From NCBI GenBank assembly GCA_038748065.1, contig JBCDJG010000027.1, forward strand, positions 1-63,813: 63,813 nt of DNA, written 5' to 3'. The notes beneath the pieces are model-generated. The model did no database searches and was not told where the DNA came from. It saw only the letters and a program-made list of their open reading frames with translations. Below are positions 53,745 to 62,339 of the stretch, piece after piece. Position numbers and translations under genes: made by a program. The number at the start of each line of letters is the position of its first letter. The stretch's first letter is position 1. This DNA comes from JBCDJG01 sp038748065 (GTDB lineage: Bacteria > Pseudomonadota > Gammaproteobacteria > Pseudomonadales > Halieaceae).

Positions 53745-54278
53745 ATGAAAGATATGACAGGCTCAAATGAATCGATGGATCTGGAGTCAGTACTGGCGCG
53801 CTACGAGAATGGCGCGCTACTGCCCAGGCAGGAGATTTCACACCTGCTCACCCGCTACGGCGAGCGCCTGGGTATCGACAGTCTCCAACTGGACGAAGCC
53901 GGAACCGCTGGCCTGTGCATCGACGGCCGTATCAATGTGGCACTGGCGCATTTGCCCCAGTTTGCAGGCCTTGTGATCATGCTGGAGATGACGGATCTGG
54001 CCGTGTCAGACCCGCTGCTGCGAAAGCGCCTGCTGCAGGCCAACCTCGACTGGTCCAGGACGGCGGGCGGCAGTTTTGCCGCCATTCCAGGCCAGTGCCA
54101 GGTCGTTCTGCTGCGCCTGATCCACTTGGTGGACGACGACCTGGACCGCATTGATCATGAGTTGGCGATGCTGGTTGAGTTTGTTGGCGAATTGAACGAC
54201 GAGTTGGAGACAGAAGCGCTTGTGGGTGAGAGCCGGCCCGGCACCGATGGCCTCGCCATCGGCCTTATACGCGCATGA
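53745..54278 (+). CDS. CesT-like type III secretion chaperone
   Basis: A 177-residue acidic protein 12 bases after the effector stop. The pattern of class I secretion chaperones is visible: a helix, then LGIDSLQLDEAGTAGLCID, strands VALAHLP and LVIMLEMTDL, then LLRKRLLQANLDWSRTAGGS and a strand-helix end (QVVLLRLIHLVDDDLDRIDH). Such chaperones bind the N-terminal region of a partner effector and guide it to the secretion ATPase. The start could be the ATG at 53754 instead. The assignment is from fold pattern, without alignment. Confidence 0.72.
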   Translation: MKDMTGSNESMDLESVLARYENGALLPRQEISHLLTRYGERLGIDSLQLDEAGTAGLCIDGRINVALAHLPQFAGLVIMLEMTDLAVSDPLLRKRLLQANLDWSRTAGGSFAAIPGQCQVVLLRLIHLVDDDLDRIDHELAMLVEFVGELNDELETEALVGESRPGTDGLAIGLIRA

Positions 54279-54311
54279 GGGGGTATAAGGTGAAAAGAAC
54301 GCGAGGCAGCC

Positions 54312-54728
54312 ATGGACTTTCCTGAGCAAGTTACCAACGTATTGGACGATCTCGCCAGGGCCTATGGGCTGGTTGATCTAGACCTGGACAGCCAGGGCCG
54401 CGTTAGCCTGCGTCGCCACGAGGTGGTGCTTACCCTGAGCTACAGTGACGTGCCGCTTGAGGGCCTCACGATTTTTGTTGATCTCGGCACGCTCCCGATG
54501 GAATCGGCGCCCGCCCTGAACTACCTGCTCGAGCTTAACTACCTGGCCTGGACAGCCAACCTGATGAGCATAGGCCTGGATGCGTCCGGCGACCGGGCCA
54601 TCGGCCAGTTCGTGGTTCCACTTTCCTGCATCGAGCGGCAATCGCTACAGGCTCAATTGACCGACATGATCAAGGCCGCACAAACCATCAGGCAACGGCT
54701 GGCTGCAGAAGACTACGTCATCCATTGA
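54312..54728 (+). CDS. CesT-like type III secretion chaperone
   Basis: A 138-residue protein of the usual chaperone length. The order is helix (VTNVLDDLARAYGLVDLDLD), strands (GRVSLRRHEVVLTLSY, LTIFVDLGTL), the helix APALNYLLELNYLAWTANLM, strands (IGLDASGDRAIGQFVVPL) and a C-terminal helix, matching the CesT/Tir-chaperone fold. It follows the first chaperone by 33 bases. Two chaperones may serve separate binding sites on the large effector. A plain strand-helix resemblance to other small proteins is the main alternative. Confidence 0.72.
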   Translation: MDFPEQVTNVLDDLARAYGLVDLDLDSQGRVSLRRHEVVLTLSYSDVPLEGLTIFVDLGTLPMESAPALNYLLELNYLAWTANLMSIGLDASGDRAIGQFVVPLSCIERQSLQAQLTDMIKAAQTIRQRLAAEDYVIH

Positions 54729-54747
54729 TGGTTCATTTTATGCTCAG

Positions 54748-56931
54748 CTACATTTCCCTCATGCGCCCGGCGAGCGACTGAAAGCGTAGCGAAACTGCTA
54801 TCACCGACAAAATCACTAGCGCTAGTGCCCATGGTGCAAATACCGGAATCTCGGCGGCAAGATTCGTGTTCGCATCGCCTGAGCCTGGCGGATCAATCGG
54901 ACCCGGTGGATTGATCGGGTCACCATCAATAATCAGGCGCAACACATCCACGTCGCCCGCTTCTACCACACCAAAAGTCTCAACGCTGAAACCTTCGTCC
55001 AGGCGCTCCAGCGACAGATTTCCTGTGAAGCTATCCAGCCCAAACGAAACGTCTGTCACGATCAGGTCGAAGGTGTGGTGACCCGCCGGCGGCACAATAT
55101 CGAATACGATATCGATATCGCCTGCAATGCCGGTATTGAAGGCGTTGATGGATGCGTAAGTGCCCTCATCACCGGCGTTGAGTGCGGTTGCGCGGATCAG
55201 GCCATCAATGTGCAGTTCCAATCGCCCATCGGCGCCCGCTGTCAACAAACCGCCGGTTTGCAGGTGGCTGCCGGCATCCAGGTCGATCACTGCGTCCAGC
55301 GCTGTCGGGAGGCCAGCAGGCTTTGTGCCCAGTTCGATCTGCTGAGATGTGGAGTAAAGACTGCGAGTCAAATTGAGCGCAGCACTCAGGCTGTTACCAG
55401 GTGCGCCAACACCATTGGCGCCGGTCGGGTCGTCAGAAGGGAACGCAAGGGTGCCAATGGCACTGCCTTGCGCGCCATTCAGTGTGAACTCCGTATCAAC
55501 CAGATTCAGCGCTCCCGTGGCATTAAAGACTCCCTCTCCGCCAATATCCACGGCGTGCAACTGCAGGCGTCCATTCGGCACCGCGACCGTTGAGCGCTCA
55601 ATGGTCAGTGTTGCGTCTACCAGCACACTGCCGGCTGCTGCGCCCGTCCCAACGGCCCCGCGGCCGAGAAAGTCCACATCAGCGCTGACTGTGAGACTGT
55701 CAATATCGCGAAAAATGGCGTCTGCAAACACCTCTTCGCTCTCGAACTCATTACCCGACACGGATCCCACATCGATATCGGAACCGACCGTCAGTGTGCT
55801 GATCCGCTCAATCAGGACCGTGGCCCTGGAATCGGTCGTGGCCCTTGCGCTCGCGCCAGGACCTGCATTCGCTTCACCGTCAGCGATATCGAAGTCACCT
55901 CCGGTTTGCAGCGTGTTCACGTCTCGGATCGTCAAGCTGGCATCTGTACTGGCGGAGTTATTCTCCAGGGTGAAATCTTCTGCGTCTGCTCGGGCATTAC
56001 CGACAGAGAGTGCACCACCCACGCTCACCGTAGCAACCCGCTCTATGGTCATGGCGGCTGTGCCGGAAGCGTTGGCCGGCACCCCGAAACTGGAACCCAG
56101 ACCGCCTATGCCAAAATCGTTCGCGGTCATAAGGCTGTCAGAATCGGTCACGGTCATCTCGCCATCGGCATCGTTGAGAGGGCCTCCGGCGGCAAGTCCG
56201 CTGGTGGTACCTATTTGTATTTCGCCTTCGAAAGGAGCCGCACCGACAACGTTCAGATTGACTCCGCTCAGGGCAAGGCTGCCCGTACCCAGCTGGTCAC
56301 CGACCACCAGGTTACCCAGCGTGATCGAAGCAGGCGCATCTCCGGTGGCGGCACCGCCATTTCGAATGCGCACCAGATCGGTAGCGTCAGGGACAGCGCC
56401 CGCCGACCAGTTCGCCGACTGATTAAAGGTGCCTGAAGCAACAATCCAGGCGGCGACCGGCTCTGGCGCAATAACAAGCCCTGCAGGCGCGATCGGCCCA
56501 CTCATGTCTGCGGTCAAGTCGCTGGGCATGATGTTAAACGGCCCCACGGAGCTCGCAACGACAGCTACACGCACACTGCAACCGCCTCCTCCGGTATCTG
56601 GTATGCTCGCCGCGGTAAAGGCCACGTTGCTGCTGCCGGGAACAGCGGTCACGCTGCCTCCACAGGAGGTGCTGTCCACAAATCCGGAATCGACGGTAAC
56701 ACCGACCGGCAGAGTGTCAGTAAAGGCCACATTGGTCGCACCACTCGCGCCGACTCGAATAACGTAAGCCAGGAAAAAAGGCTCATCAACAATGATGTCG
56801 CCCAGCGTATCCTGGCTAAAATCACTTATCTGGGCATACAGCCCTGAAGGTAGCACCGCTAGCGTCAGCAAGGCCAAGGCGTGCCTAAGTATAAGGTGTG
56901 ACCTCCTCCAGAGCGCTTTCGTGTACTTCAT
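54748..56931 (-). CDS. Exported beta-rich surface protein with IPTL-CTERM-like sorting tail
   Basis: A 727-residue protein. A signal peptide (ALALLTLAVLPSGLYAQ) precedes a DUF11-like domain (FLAYVIRVGASGATNVAFTD, LPVGVTVDSG). The middle is low in aromatic residues and rich in Gly, Ala, Ser, Thr and Asp, with repeated 'LTIRDVNTLQTGGDFDI'-like strands resembling right-handed beta-helix surface proteins. The tail IPVFAPWALALVILSVIAV ending in basic residues matches the IPTL-CTERM pattern, a transmembrane anchor processed by an unidentified sorting enzyme. Likely an envelope or appendage protein. Confidence 0.75.
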   Translation of the reverse strand: MKYTKALWRRSHLILRHALALLTLAVLPSGLYAQISDFSQDTLGDIIVDEPFFLAYVIRVGASGATNVAFTDTLPVGVTVDSGFVDSTSCGGSVTAVPGSSNVAFTAASIPDTGGGGCSVRVAVVASSVGPFNIMPSDLTADMSGPIAPAGLVIAPEPVAAWIVASGTFNQSANWSAGAVPDATDLVRIRNGGAATGDAPASITLGNLVVGDQLGTGSLALSGVNLNVVGAAPFEGEIQIGTTSGLAAGGPLNDADGEMTVTDSDSLMTANDFGIGGLGSSFGVPANASGTAAMTIERVATVSVGGALSVGNARADAEDFTLENNSASTDASLTIRDVNTLQTGGDFDIADGEANAGPGASARATTDSRATVLIERISTLTVGSDIDVGSVSGNEFESEEVFADAIFRDIDSLTVSADVDFLGRGAVGTGAAAGSVLVDATLTIERSTVAVPNGRLQLHAVDIGGEGVFNATGALNLVDTEFTLNGAQGSAIGTLAFPSDDPTGANGVGAPGNSLSAALNLTRSLYSTSQQIELGTKPAGLPTALDAVIDLDAGSHLQTGGLLTAGADGRLELHIDGLIRATALNAGDEGTYASINAFNTGIAGDIDIVFDIVPPAGHHTFDLIVTDVSFGLDSFTGNLSLERLDEGFSVETFGVVEAGDVDVLRLIIDGDPINPPGPIDPPGSGDANTNLAAEIPVFAPWALALVILSVIAVSLRFQSLAGRMREM

Positions 56932-57112
56932 ATGACGGGTCGTCCTTTTGGTAATAATAGGTAGTATCGAAAGCTAGGACGGCAACTCTCCGCCAGCCCA
57001 CTTGGCGTCGATGATTACCGATGGGGGTACCACCAGAAACCGATAGAGACCTTTGGATGCCCGGCCTAGAACGCGTCACCTCTGATCAAACGTGCTGCGC
57101 TTATAGTGTCGG

Positions 57113-57125
57113 ACGTGAGTCACGT
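57113..57125. promoter_or_regulatory. Short perfect palindrome in the spacer upstream of the surface-protein gene
   Basis: ACGTGA-G-TCACGT is a perfect 6-1-6 inverted repeat about 180 bases upstream of the surface-protein start (minus strand) and just before the PepSY remnant. It looks like an operator half-site pair, but no regulator is apparent. The rest of 56932-57158 shows no gene and no clear RNA element. Confidence 0.3.
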
Positions 57126-57158
57126 GTGATAATCGCCCATGGTAAGGTCTAAACGCTC

Positions 57159-57482
57159 TTGTCCTCGATTGTACCTATCTTTAAGACGACTATCACGGTG
57201 CAAGGATGGCAGTATGGCTATGACCTGAGCCTGGGTAGCCACACGGGTGGCGTCGTCGAGTTTATGCGCATAAGTGATTACTCAGAGGGAGATCAGGCGT
57301 GCTGGTTTATTCGCTTCCTGCACACCGGTAAAGCCTACGGCTTTGTCGTCCAGACGATCGCATTGCAGGCCTCTATCTCCGCTTGCCTGTTGGTCTATAA
57401 CGGCCTGGCGCCGGTTGATATCACCGCTGCTAAGGGGGCAACGTCAAGTGGCAAGGCCCGGGCGCAAGTGCTGGCAGGTTAA
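57159..57482 (+). pseudogene. Remnant of a PepSY-TM protein C-terminus
   Basis: A 107-residue open frame from a TTG, in a stretch with no good ribosome-binding site. Its middle reads like the end of a PepSY-TM iron-uptake protein: YDLSLGSHTGGVVEFMRISDY followed by WFIRFLHTGKAYGFVVQTIA and a hydrophobic helix ending LLVYNGLAPVD. The N-terminal three quarters of the family are missing and the frame runs on into the converging PhoX gene. It is best read as a decayed gene fragment rather than a small functional protein. Confidence 0.5.
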
Positions 57483-59326
57483 CCCCCGACTGCGCCGCCA
57501 CCTGCCCGGGTAATAGCGAGTATGGCCGGGCGCGGCGGCAGGGCCACATCAAAATCTGGCCATCGCGTGCTTGGCTTGGCGAAGGTGCTGCCGCGTTCCT
57601 GGGCAGGGTGCTGGATTGACGCGAACATCGTCTCGCCATCGGGTGTAAATTCGGGGCTGCACAGTTCAGCGCCGCGAGGACAGCGAAAAAAGAGCGCCGG
57701 CGCGGCGCGGCCTGGACCGTCGGTGGGCGTGCACCACAGGCCATCAGAAAAACCAAAGCTATCCATGCCATCGCTAGCGATCCATAGGCGGCCCTGCGGA
57801 TCGAAGGACAGGTTGTCTGGGTTGCTCAGCCAACTCTCTGCGGCCATAGCTGGCCCATAGTCGCCTTCGTTTTCACCGGCCAGATCTTGAGGGCCACCCT
57901 GTAGCAGAATGTCCCAGCCGAACTGCGCGTCCCAATGGGCGCTTGCGCCATTCTGCTCTGGCGGCAGTATTTCCAGGATGTGGCCCGCGGTATTACGAGG
58001 GCGGGGGTTGGCGGCATTGGCTGCTGTCTTGCTCCTGTTCTTGGTCAGTGCCACGTAGACGCTACCTGCGGGGCTAATCGCTATACCCTCGGGTCGGTCC
58101 ATGGGAGTCGCACCCAGAAGAGTGGCAGCGCGCCTTGCATGGATCAGCACTGTGGCCTGATCAGGAAAATCGTTGGCAGCGCTTAGTGGACCGTCGCCGT
58201 GTCGCAGCGCCAACCAGCGGCCGGTGCCATCATCGTTGAATTTTGCGCAGTAAAGGGTGCCTTTGGACAAGAGTCCTGCTGCCGGCTTTTGTGGCCCTTC
58301 GTAGATGCCCTGGGAGACAAAGCGATAGAGATATTGGCTCTCGGCGTCATCCCCGCTGTAGACCACAACGGGGTGGCCGGGTACTGCGACGACGGTAGCG
58401 CTCTCATGTTCGAAGCGCCCCAGCGCCGTGCGTTTGACCGGTGCCTGATCAGGCTTGCGCGGGTTGTACTCAACGATCCAGCCGAAGCGGTTCAGTTCGT
58501 TGGGCTCTTGTGCGAGGTCGAAGCGCTTGTCGACCTGGCCCCAGCGGAGGTAGACCCAGTCCGGGTCTTTCACCGCGAGATCATTGGGGATGACATCTTC
58601 AAGCCAGGCGCCTCGAAAGAAATCACCGACGTTCTCTTCAGCGATGAGCACTGTGCCCCAGGGTGTTTTACCGCCGGAGCAGCAGCCAATGGTGCCGAGA
58701 GCTTGAAGACCTGAAGGGTCCTCCCTGGTCTGCATCAATGAATGACCCGCAGCCGGGCCATCGATATGGATCGATGTGCCGGCATGAATCCGGCGCGCGT
58801 AGGGGCTGTTGCGGACCACACGCCAGCCATCCTTTTCCCGCTGCACCTCGACAATGCTATGGCCCAGTGAAGCCATCTCGCAGGCGACCTCGTCATCGCT
58901 CAAGCCGTTGAGGGATGCCTGATCCCCGGAGTATCCCGGGAACATCAGGTGCGGCAGGGAGTACTCGTGGTTAATACCTAGCAGGCCGCGCTCGCTGCCA
59001 GACAGGGGGGTATAGGCCAAAAAGTCATTGTTGTAGCCGAAGAGGTTTTTCTGCGCTTCGGCGCCAGGCGGGAGTGCGGTTGTGCGGCTTCCGTCCAATC
59101 CATCGCCCCAGGCCAGCAGGATCTGCGCCTGATAGCCATCGGCCAAAACATGGCTGGCTGAGCGGCCGTTGGCCAAAGGTTTGAAGCTTGGCCTGGGATA
59201 GGAGGAGGCGATGGCTTGCCCCGGTGCAATTGCCACAGCCGCTGCGGCTCCTGCGGTATAGCGGAGAAACGCGCGACGCTTGAGATAGCGACCCCTAATC
59301 TGATCGTAGTGCTCATTCATACTCAT
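57479..59326 (-). CDS. PhoX-like (DUF839) exported protein
   Basis: A 615-residue protein with a twin-arginine signal near the start (KRRAFLRYTAGAAAAVAIAP). The body matches PhoX-type alkaline phosphatase relatives (NHEYSLPHLMFPG, CCSGGKTPWGTVLIAEENV, RFGWIVEYNPRKPD). Classic PhoX is an Fe/Ca phosphatase; a broader set of DUF839 proteins is related but has not been shown to be phosphatases. It overlaps the HAD-pair gene start by four bases (59326/59323), so the two may be co-expressed, both potentially acting on phosphate esters. Function as phosphatase is plausible, not shown. Confidence 0.85.
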   Translation of the reverse strand: MSMNEHYDQIRGRYLKRRAFLRYTAGAAAAVAIAPGQAIASSYPRPSFKPLANGRSASHVLADGYQAQILLAWGDGLDGSRTTALPPGAEAQKNLFGYNNDFLAYTPLSGSERGLLGINHEYSLPHLMFPGYSGDQASLNGLSDDEVACEMASLGHSIVEVQREKDGWRVVRNSPYARRIHAGTSIHIDGPAAGHSLMQTREDPSGLQALGTIGCCSGGKTPWGTVLIAEENVGDFFRGAWLEDVIPNDLAVKDPDWVYLRWGQVDKRFDLAQEPNELNRFGWIVEYNPRKPDQAPVKRTALGRFEHESATVVAVPGHPVVVYSGDDAESQYLYRFVSQGIYEGPQKPAAGLLSKGTLYCAKFNDDGTGRWLALRHGDGPLSAANDFPDQATVLIHARRAATLLGATPMDRPEGIAISPAGSVYVALTKNRSKTAANAANPRPRNTAGHILEILPPEQNGASAHWDAQFGWDILLQGGPQDLAGENEGDYGPAMAAESWLSNPDNLSFDPQGRLWIASDGMDSFGFSDGLWCTPTDGPGRAAPALFFRCPRGAELCSPEFTPDGETMFASIQHPAQERGSTFAKPSTRWPDFDVALPPRPAILAITRAGGGAVGG

Positions 59327-61029
59327 TTACCGCTTAGGGTGTCGTCCTGCTTCAAGCCACGACAGGCTAGCACGAGTGCCCAGAACTCGGCGAAGTCATT
59401 AACCACCACATCAGGTTGATAGGGGTAATCGACCGTGCCAGGAAATATCTTGTTGAGCCAGGGCAGATCCCACTGAGCGCCATTGAAAAATACGCTGGTG
59501 ACGCCCGCAGTCTTGGCGGCGGTTGTATCGGTGGTCGAATCGCCAACGTACCACACGGCCGGGCCAGGGCGTGCGCCGAGTTCCTCGGTGGCGCGCTCGA
59601 TCTGGTCAGGATGGGGCTTACGCCGAGCCGTGTCATCACCGCAGACGGTGGTATGGAACAGGGAGGACCAGTCCTGGCCATCCACGTGAGCCAATTCATG
59701 GGTGAAGAATTCCCGATCACGGTTGGTGATGATGCCGAGCGGTATACCAAGGCCCACCAGGCCGGAAAGCATATCTCGCACCTTGGCTTCGAAGGGCAGG
59801 GCTTTACCGAAGTACTTGCGATAGTGGCGATTGAAAGCCAGGTGTGCCTTGCGTTTGGCTTCACTGTCATCACCGAAGAGCACTTCAAAAATATCGGTAC
59901 GCGAAATCTTTCGGTCAGCCTTTACCTTGGGATGGAGCCTGCGGTAGCTGCGCACATAATCCACGAGACGTTGGTCCTCGGGCGACTTGGATTTCGCCGG
60001 CGCGACCAGGCCCTCTATCAATCCGAGTTCGTCCAGTTCCGGGAGCAGGTCGTCGACTGCGTGGTACATCGCATCCAGCGTATCCACGAGAGTCGCGTGC
60101 CAGTCGAACAGTATGATCTCTGGCGCGGTGAGGCTGGCGGCTGCAGGATGCCATGTCGGCTCTTCGCGGGGCGGTGGAAGCTGTCGCGCTGGCCGCCGCA
60201 CTGGCCGGTGCTTGGTTATTGCGGCCTCGGGTAGCGCCTCGGCCACTAAATCCAGCAATTTCTCAAAGTCATCGATAGTGGCCAGCGGCCGACCCCCACG
60301 GCTGTCATTGGCATCGAACAAAGCCGCCAGTTCCTCTTCTCTTACAAGGCTTGCGTTGTAGAAAACCGGTGTCAGTCCTGCGCGCCGCGCGGTGATCATG
60401 TCGGTAATGCTGTCCCCTACGTACCAGACAGAAGGGCCAGGTTCACAGCCCAAGGCGTTGCAGCACTCCCAGAGTATGTCGGGCGCCGGCTTGTAATGTG
60501 CCGCTTCATCGCCGCAGCGCGAGGCATCGACGAGCGGTGACCATGCGCCATCGTCGAGCTGCGCCAGCTCGTTATCGAAAAACTCGCGGCTCCGATTGGT
60601 GGCGATGCCCACCCGGATGTCCGCCTGGCGCAGCAGGCGCAAATAGTCTGCGATGCCCTCTTGGTAGGCAGTGACCTCGCCATAGAAGTTGCGATAGCTG
60701 GCGTTGTAGGCCGTATGCGCAACCCGGCGAGCAGACGGGTTCTCGCCGAATAACGCGTCGAAAATTTCCGTACGCGAGACACGCCGCTCCGCCAGCACAC
60801 GGGGGTGCAGCTTGCGAAAAATGCGGATGTAGCGGATGAGCTTTTCGTCATCGACACTGGCGGCCTGGTCCTCTGGGACCAGTTGGTCGATCAGGCCGAG
60901 TTCTTCAAGCTGCGGCAGCATTTCCTCGATGGCCTGGTACATGGCGTCGAGTGTGTTTACCAGGGTGCCGTGCCAGTCGAAGATGATGGCGGTCGGTGCC
61001 GGTAAGGGTGTAGCCTCTGCGGTCTTCAA
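59323..61029 (-). CDS. Tandem HAD-superfamily protein with DxH motif I
   Basis: A TTG start at 61029 overlaps the upstream stop as TTGA and gives 568 residues; the open frame further upstream lies inside the transporter gene. Two complete HAD domains follow one another (residues about 10-270 and 300-560): FDWHGTLVNT and FDWHATLVDT (motif I), IATNRS and IITNRD (II), HYKPAPD and RRKPHPD (III), VGDSITD and VGDSTTD (IV). In both, the second Asp of the usual DxDGT is His. That residue normally acts as acid/base, so the chemistry may differ from standard phosphoglycolate-type phosphatases. Confidence 0.8.
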   Translation of the reverse strand: MKTAEATPLPAPTAIIFDWHGTLVNTLDAMYQAIEEMLPQLEELGLIDQLVPEDQAASVDDEKLIRYIRIFRKLHPRVLAERRVSRTEIFDALFGENPSARRVAHTAYNASYRNFYGEVTAYQEGIADYLRLLRQADIRVGIATNRSREFFDNELAQLDDGAWSPLVDASRCGDEAAHYKPAPDILWECCNALGCEPGPSVWYVGDSITDMITARRAGLTPVFYNASLVREEELAALFDANDSRGGRPLATIDDFEKLLDLVAEALPEAAITKHRPVRRPARQLPPPREEPTWHPAAASLTAPEIILFDWHATLVDTLDAMYHAVDDLLPELDELGLIEGLVAPAKSKSPEDQRLVDYVRSYRRLHPKVKADRKISRTDIFEVLFGDDSEAKRKAHLAFNRHYRKYFGKALPFEAKVRDMLSGLVGLGIPLGIITNRDREFFTHELAHVDGQDWSSLFHTTVCGDDTARRKPHPDQIERATEELGARPGPAVWYVGDSTTDTTAAKTAGVTSVFFNGAQWDLPWLNKIFPGTVDYPYQPDVVVNDFAEFWALVLACRGLKQDDTLSGK

Positions 61030-61904
61030 CGAGTCGACCGTTGTTGGAGAGCCAGGCCCCCGAGAATAAGCCCCAGCCCTACCAGCGTCGAAGGGAGAAT
61101 CTGCTCGCCCAGGACAAAGTAAATCAGCACCAGCGACAGCGGCGGTGCCAGGAAAATAAGGCTGGAAATACGGATTGTGCTGTCTGTGAGGCGCATGGCC
61201 TTCAACCATAGCAGGAAGCTCAGGCCCATTTCAAAAACACCTACATACACGGCGCCGACTGCGCCTTGCCAGGGTATCGCTTGCAACTCGCCCTGCCAGA
61301 GGCAATAGAGCAGAAGGAGCGGCAGTGCCATGGTGAAGTTGAGAAACAGGGAAACGCCAGGGTCCTCAGTATCGCGTGCAGAATAAACCCAATAAAGAGC
61401 CCAAAGCAGGGTGCTGGCCAGTGCAAGACCGACCCCCAGAGGGTTGGCAAACTCCAAAGCAAATGGCGCGCCTCGAGTGGCGATCACCACAACGCCGGCA
61501 TAACTGACCAGGGCTGCCAGTATCTCGCCGGCACTCAGGCGTTGGCCGAGGATGGGGACTGCCAGGAAGGCGGTGGTCAACGCCCAGGTGTAGTTGATGG
61601 CCTGAGCCTCCTGCGCCGGTAAGAGATCGTAAGCGCGAAAGAGGACGAGGTAGTAGAGGAAGGGATTGAGGATGCCGCGTAGAAAGGCGCGCCGGTAATC
61701 CTCATGGCGGCAACGGCTCAATGTACTGAGCTTGCCGCTAATAATTAGGTGAGCGCCGAGCAGCAGCCAGGATGCGAAGGACGCCAGTAGCAGTAACTGA
61801 GCCGGGCTGAGGTACTGCAAGCTCAGCTTGAAGGCGGTGGCCACGGTGGACCAGCACAGTACGGCACCGAGACCATAGGCATAAGCTCGGGATTGCTGTT
61901 GCAT
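61026..61904 (-). CDS. EamA/DMT-family transporter
   Basis: About 292 residues from the ATG at 61904 (MQQQSRAYAYGLGAVLC); a GTG at 61952 is an alternative. Ten membrane segments in two EamA repeats are visible (GLGAVLCWSTVATAFKLSL, GVGLALASTLLWALYWVYSA). The family exports amino acids and other small metabolites or imports nucleotide sugars; the substrate is not predictable. Its stop overlaps the start of the tandem HAD gene. Confidence 0.87.
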   Translation of the reverse strand: MQQQSRAYAYGLGAVLCWSTVATAFKLSLQYLSPAQLLLLASFASWLLLGAHLIISGKLSTLSRCRHEDYRRAFLRGILNPFLYYLVLFRAYDLLPAQEAQAINYTWALTTAFLAVPILGQRLSAGEILAALVSYAGVVVIATRGAPFALEFANPLGVGLALASTLLWALYWVYSARDTEDPGVSLFLNFTMALPLLLLYCLWQGELQAIPWQGAVGAVYVGVFEMGLSFLLWLKAMRLTDSTIRISSLIFLAPPLSLVLIYFVLGEQILPSTLVGLGLILGGLALQQRSTR

Positions 61905-61994
61905 ATTATTTTCGCTTGCTACTAGAGTTGGCTCAACACGGGCCGCGTGCACCCAGTCTGATAATACTTTCCAGATAAAAGAGCTACGGTAATA

Positions 61995-62339
61995 ATGGTT
62001 GCCATGAAGAGATACCCGCCCAGGTTATTGCGTCCGACACTTTTACTGACGTTGGTCATGCTAGCAGCGTCTGTCACAGGCAGCGAGGACAGTCTGCCAG
62101 ATTCAACAGTGTCGACGCTATCGTGTGTTGAATGTGCAGCGGACGATCGAGAGAATTCGGGTTTGACGGAGGGTCGCGAGACTGTCGTGACTATGCCGAG
62201 GACACCGCCGGCCAGAGTGCCTCGCTATCAGGCTGAGCAGAGGCAGGAGCGCCTTGACGTTCGCCGAGGCGCCTTTGATCGAAAAGAAGTCAGACCTTAC
62301 GACCAAAGCGCCAGTGATCGCTACGGCGAAGACTTTTAG
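61995..62339 (+). CDS. Small putative secreted protein
   Basis: A 114-residue protein of unknown family, divergent from the EamA gene. An N-terminal signal-like segment (LLRPTLLLTLVMLAASVTG) precedes a polar, Arg/Glu-rich region with two cysteines (CVECAADD) and many prolines. A second ATG at 62004 could be the start. Coding potential is uncertain because the ribosome-binding site is weak and the C-terminus is low in complexity, but the hydrophobic leader is convincing. Confidence 0.45.
   Translation: MVAMKRYPPRLLRPTLLLTLVMLAASVTGSEDSLPDSTVSTLSCVECAADDRENSGLTEGRETVVTMPRTPPARVPRYQAEQRQERLDVRRGAFDRKEVRPYDQSASDRYGEDF

Noticed and set aside
56980..57000. Possible sigma-54 promoter upstream of the surface-protein gene (minus strand, CTGGCGGAGAGTTGCC)
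   Set aside because: The distance between the GG and GC elements is one base too short for a functional -24/-12 promoter.
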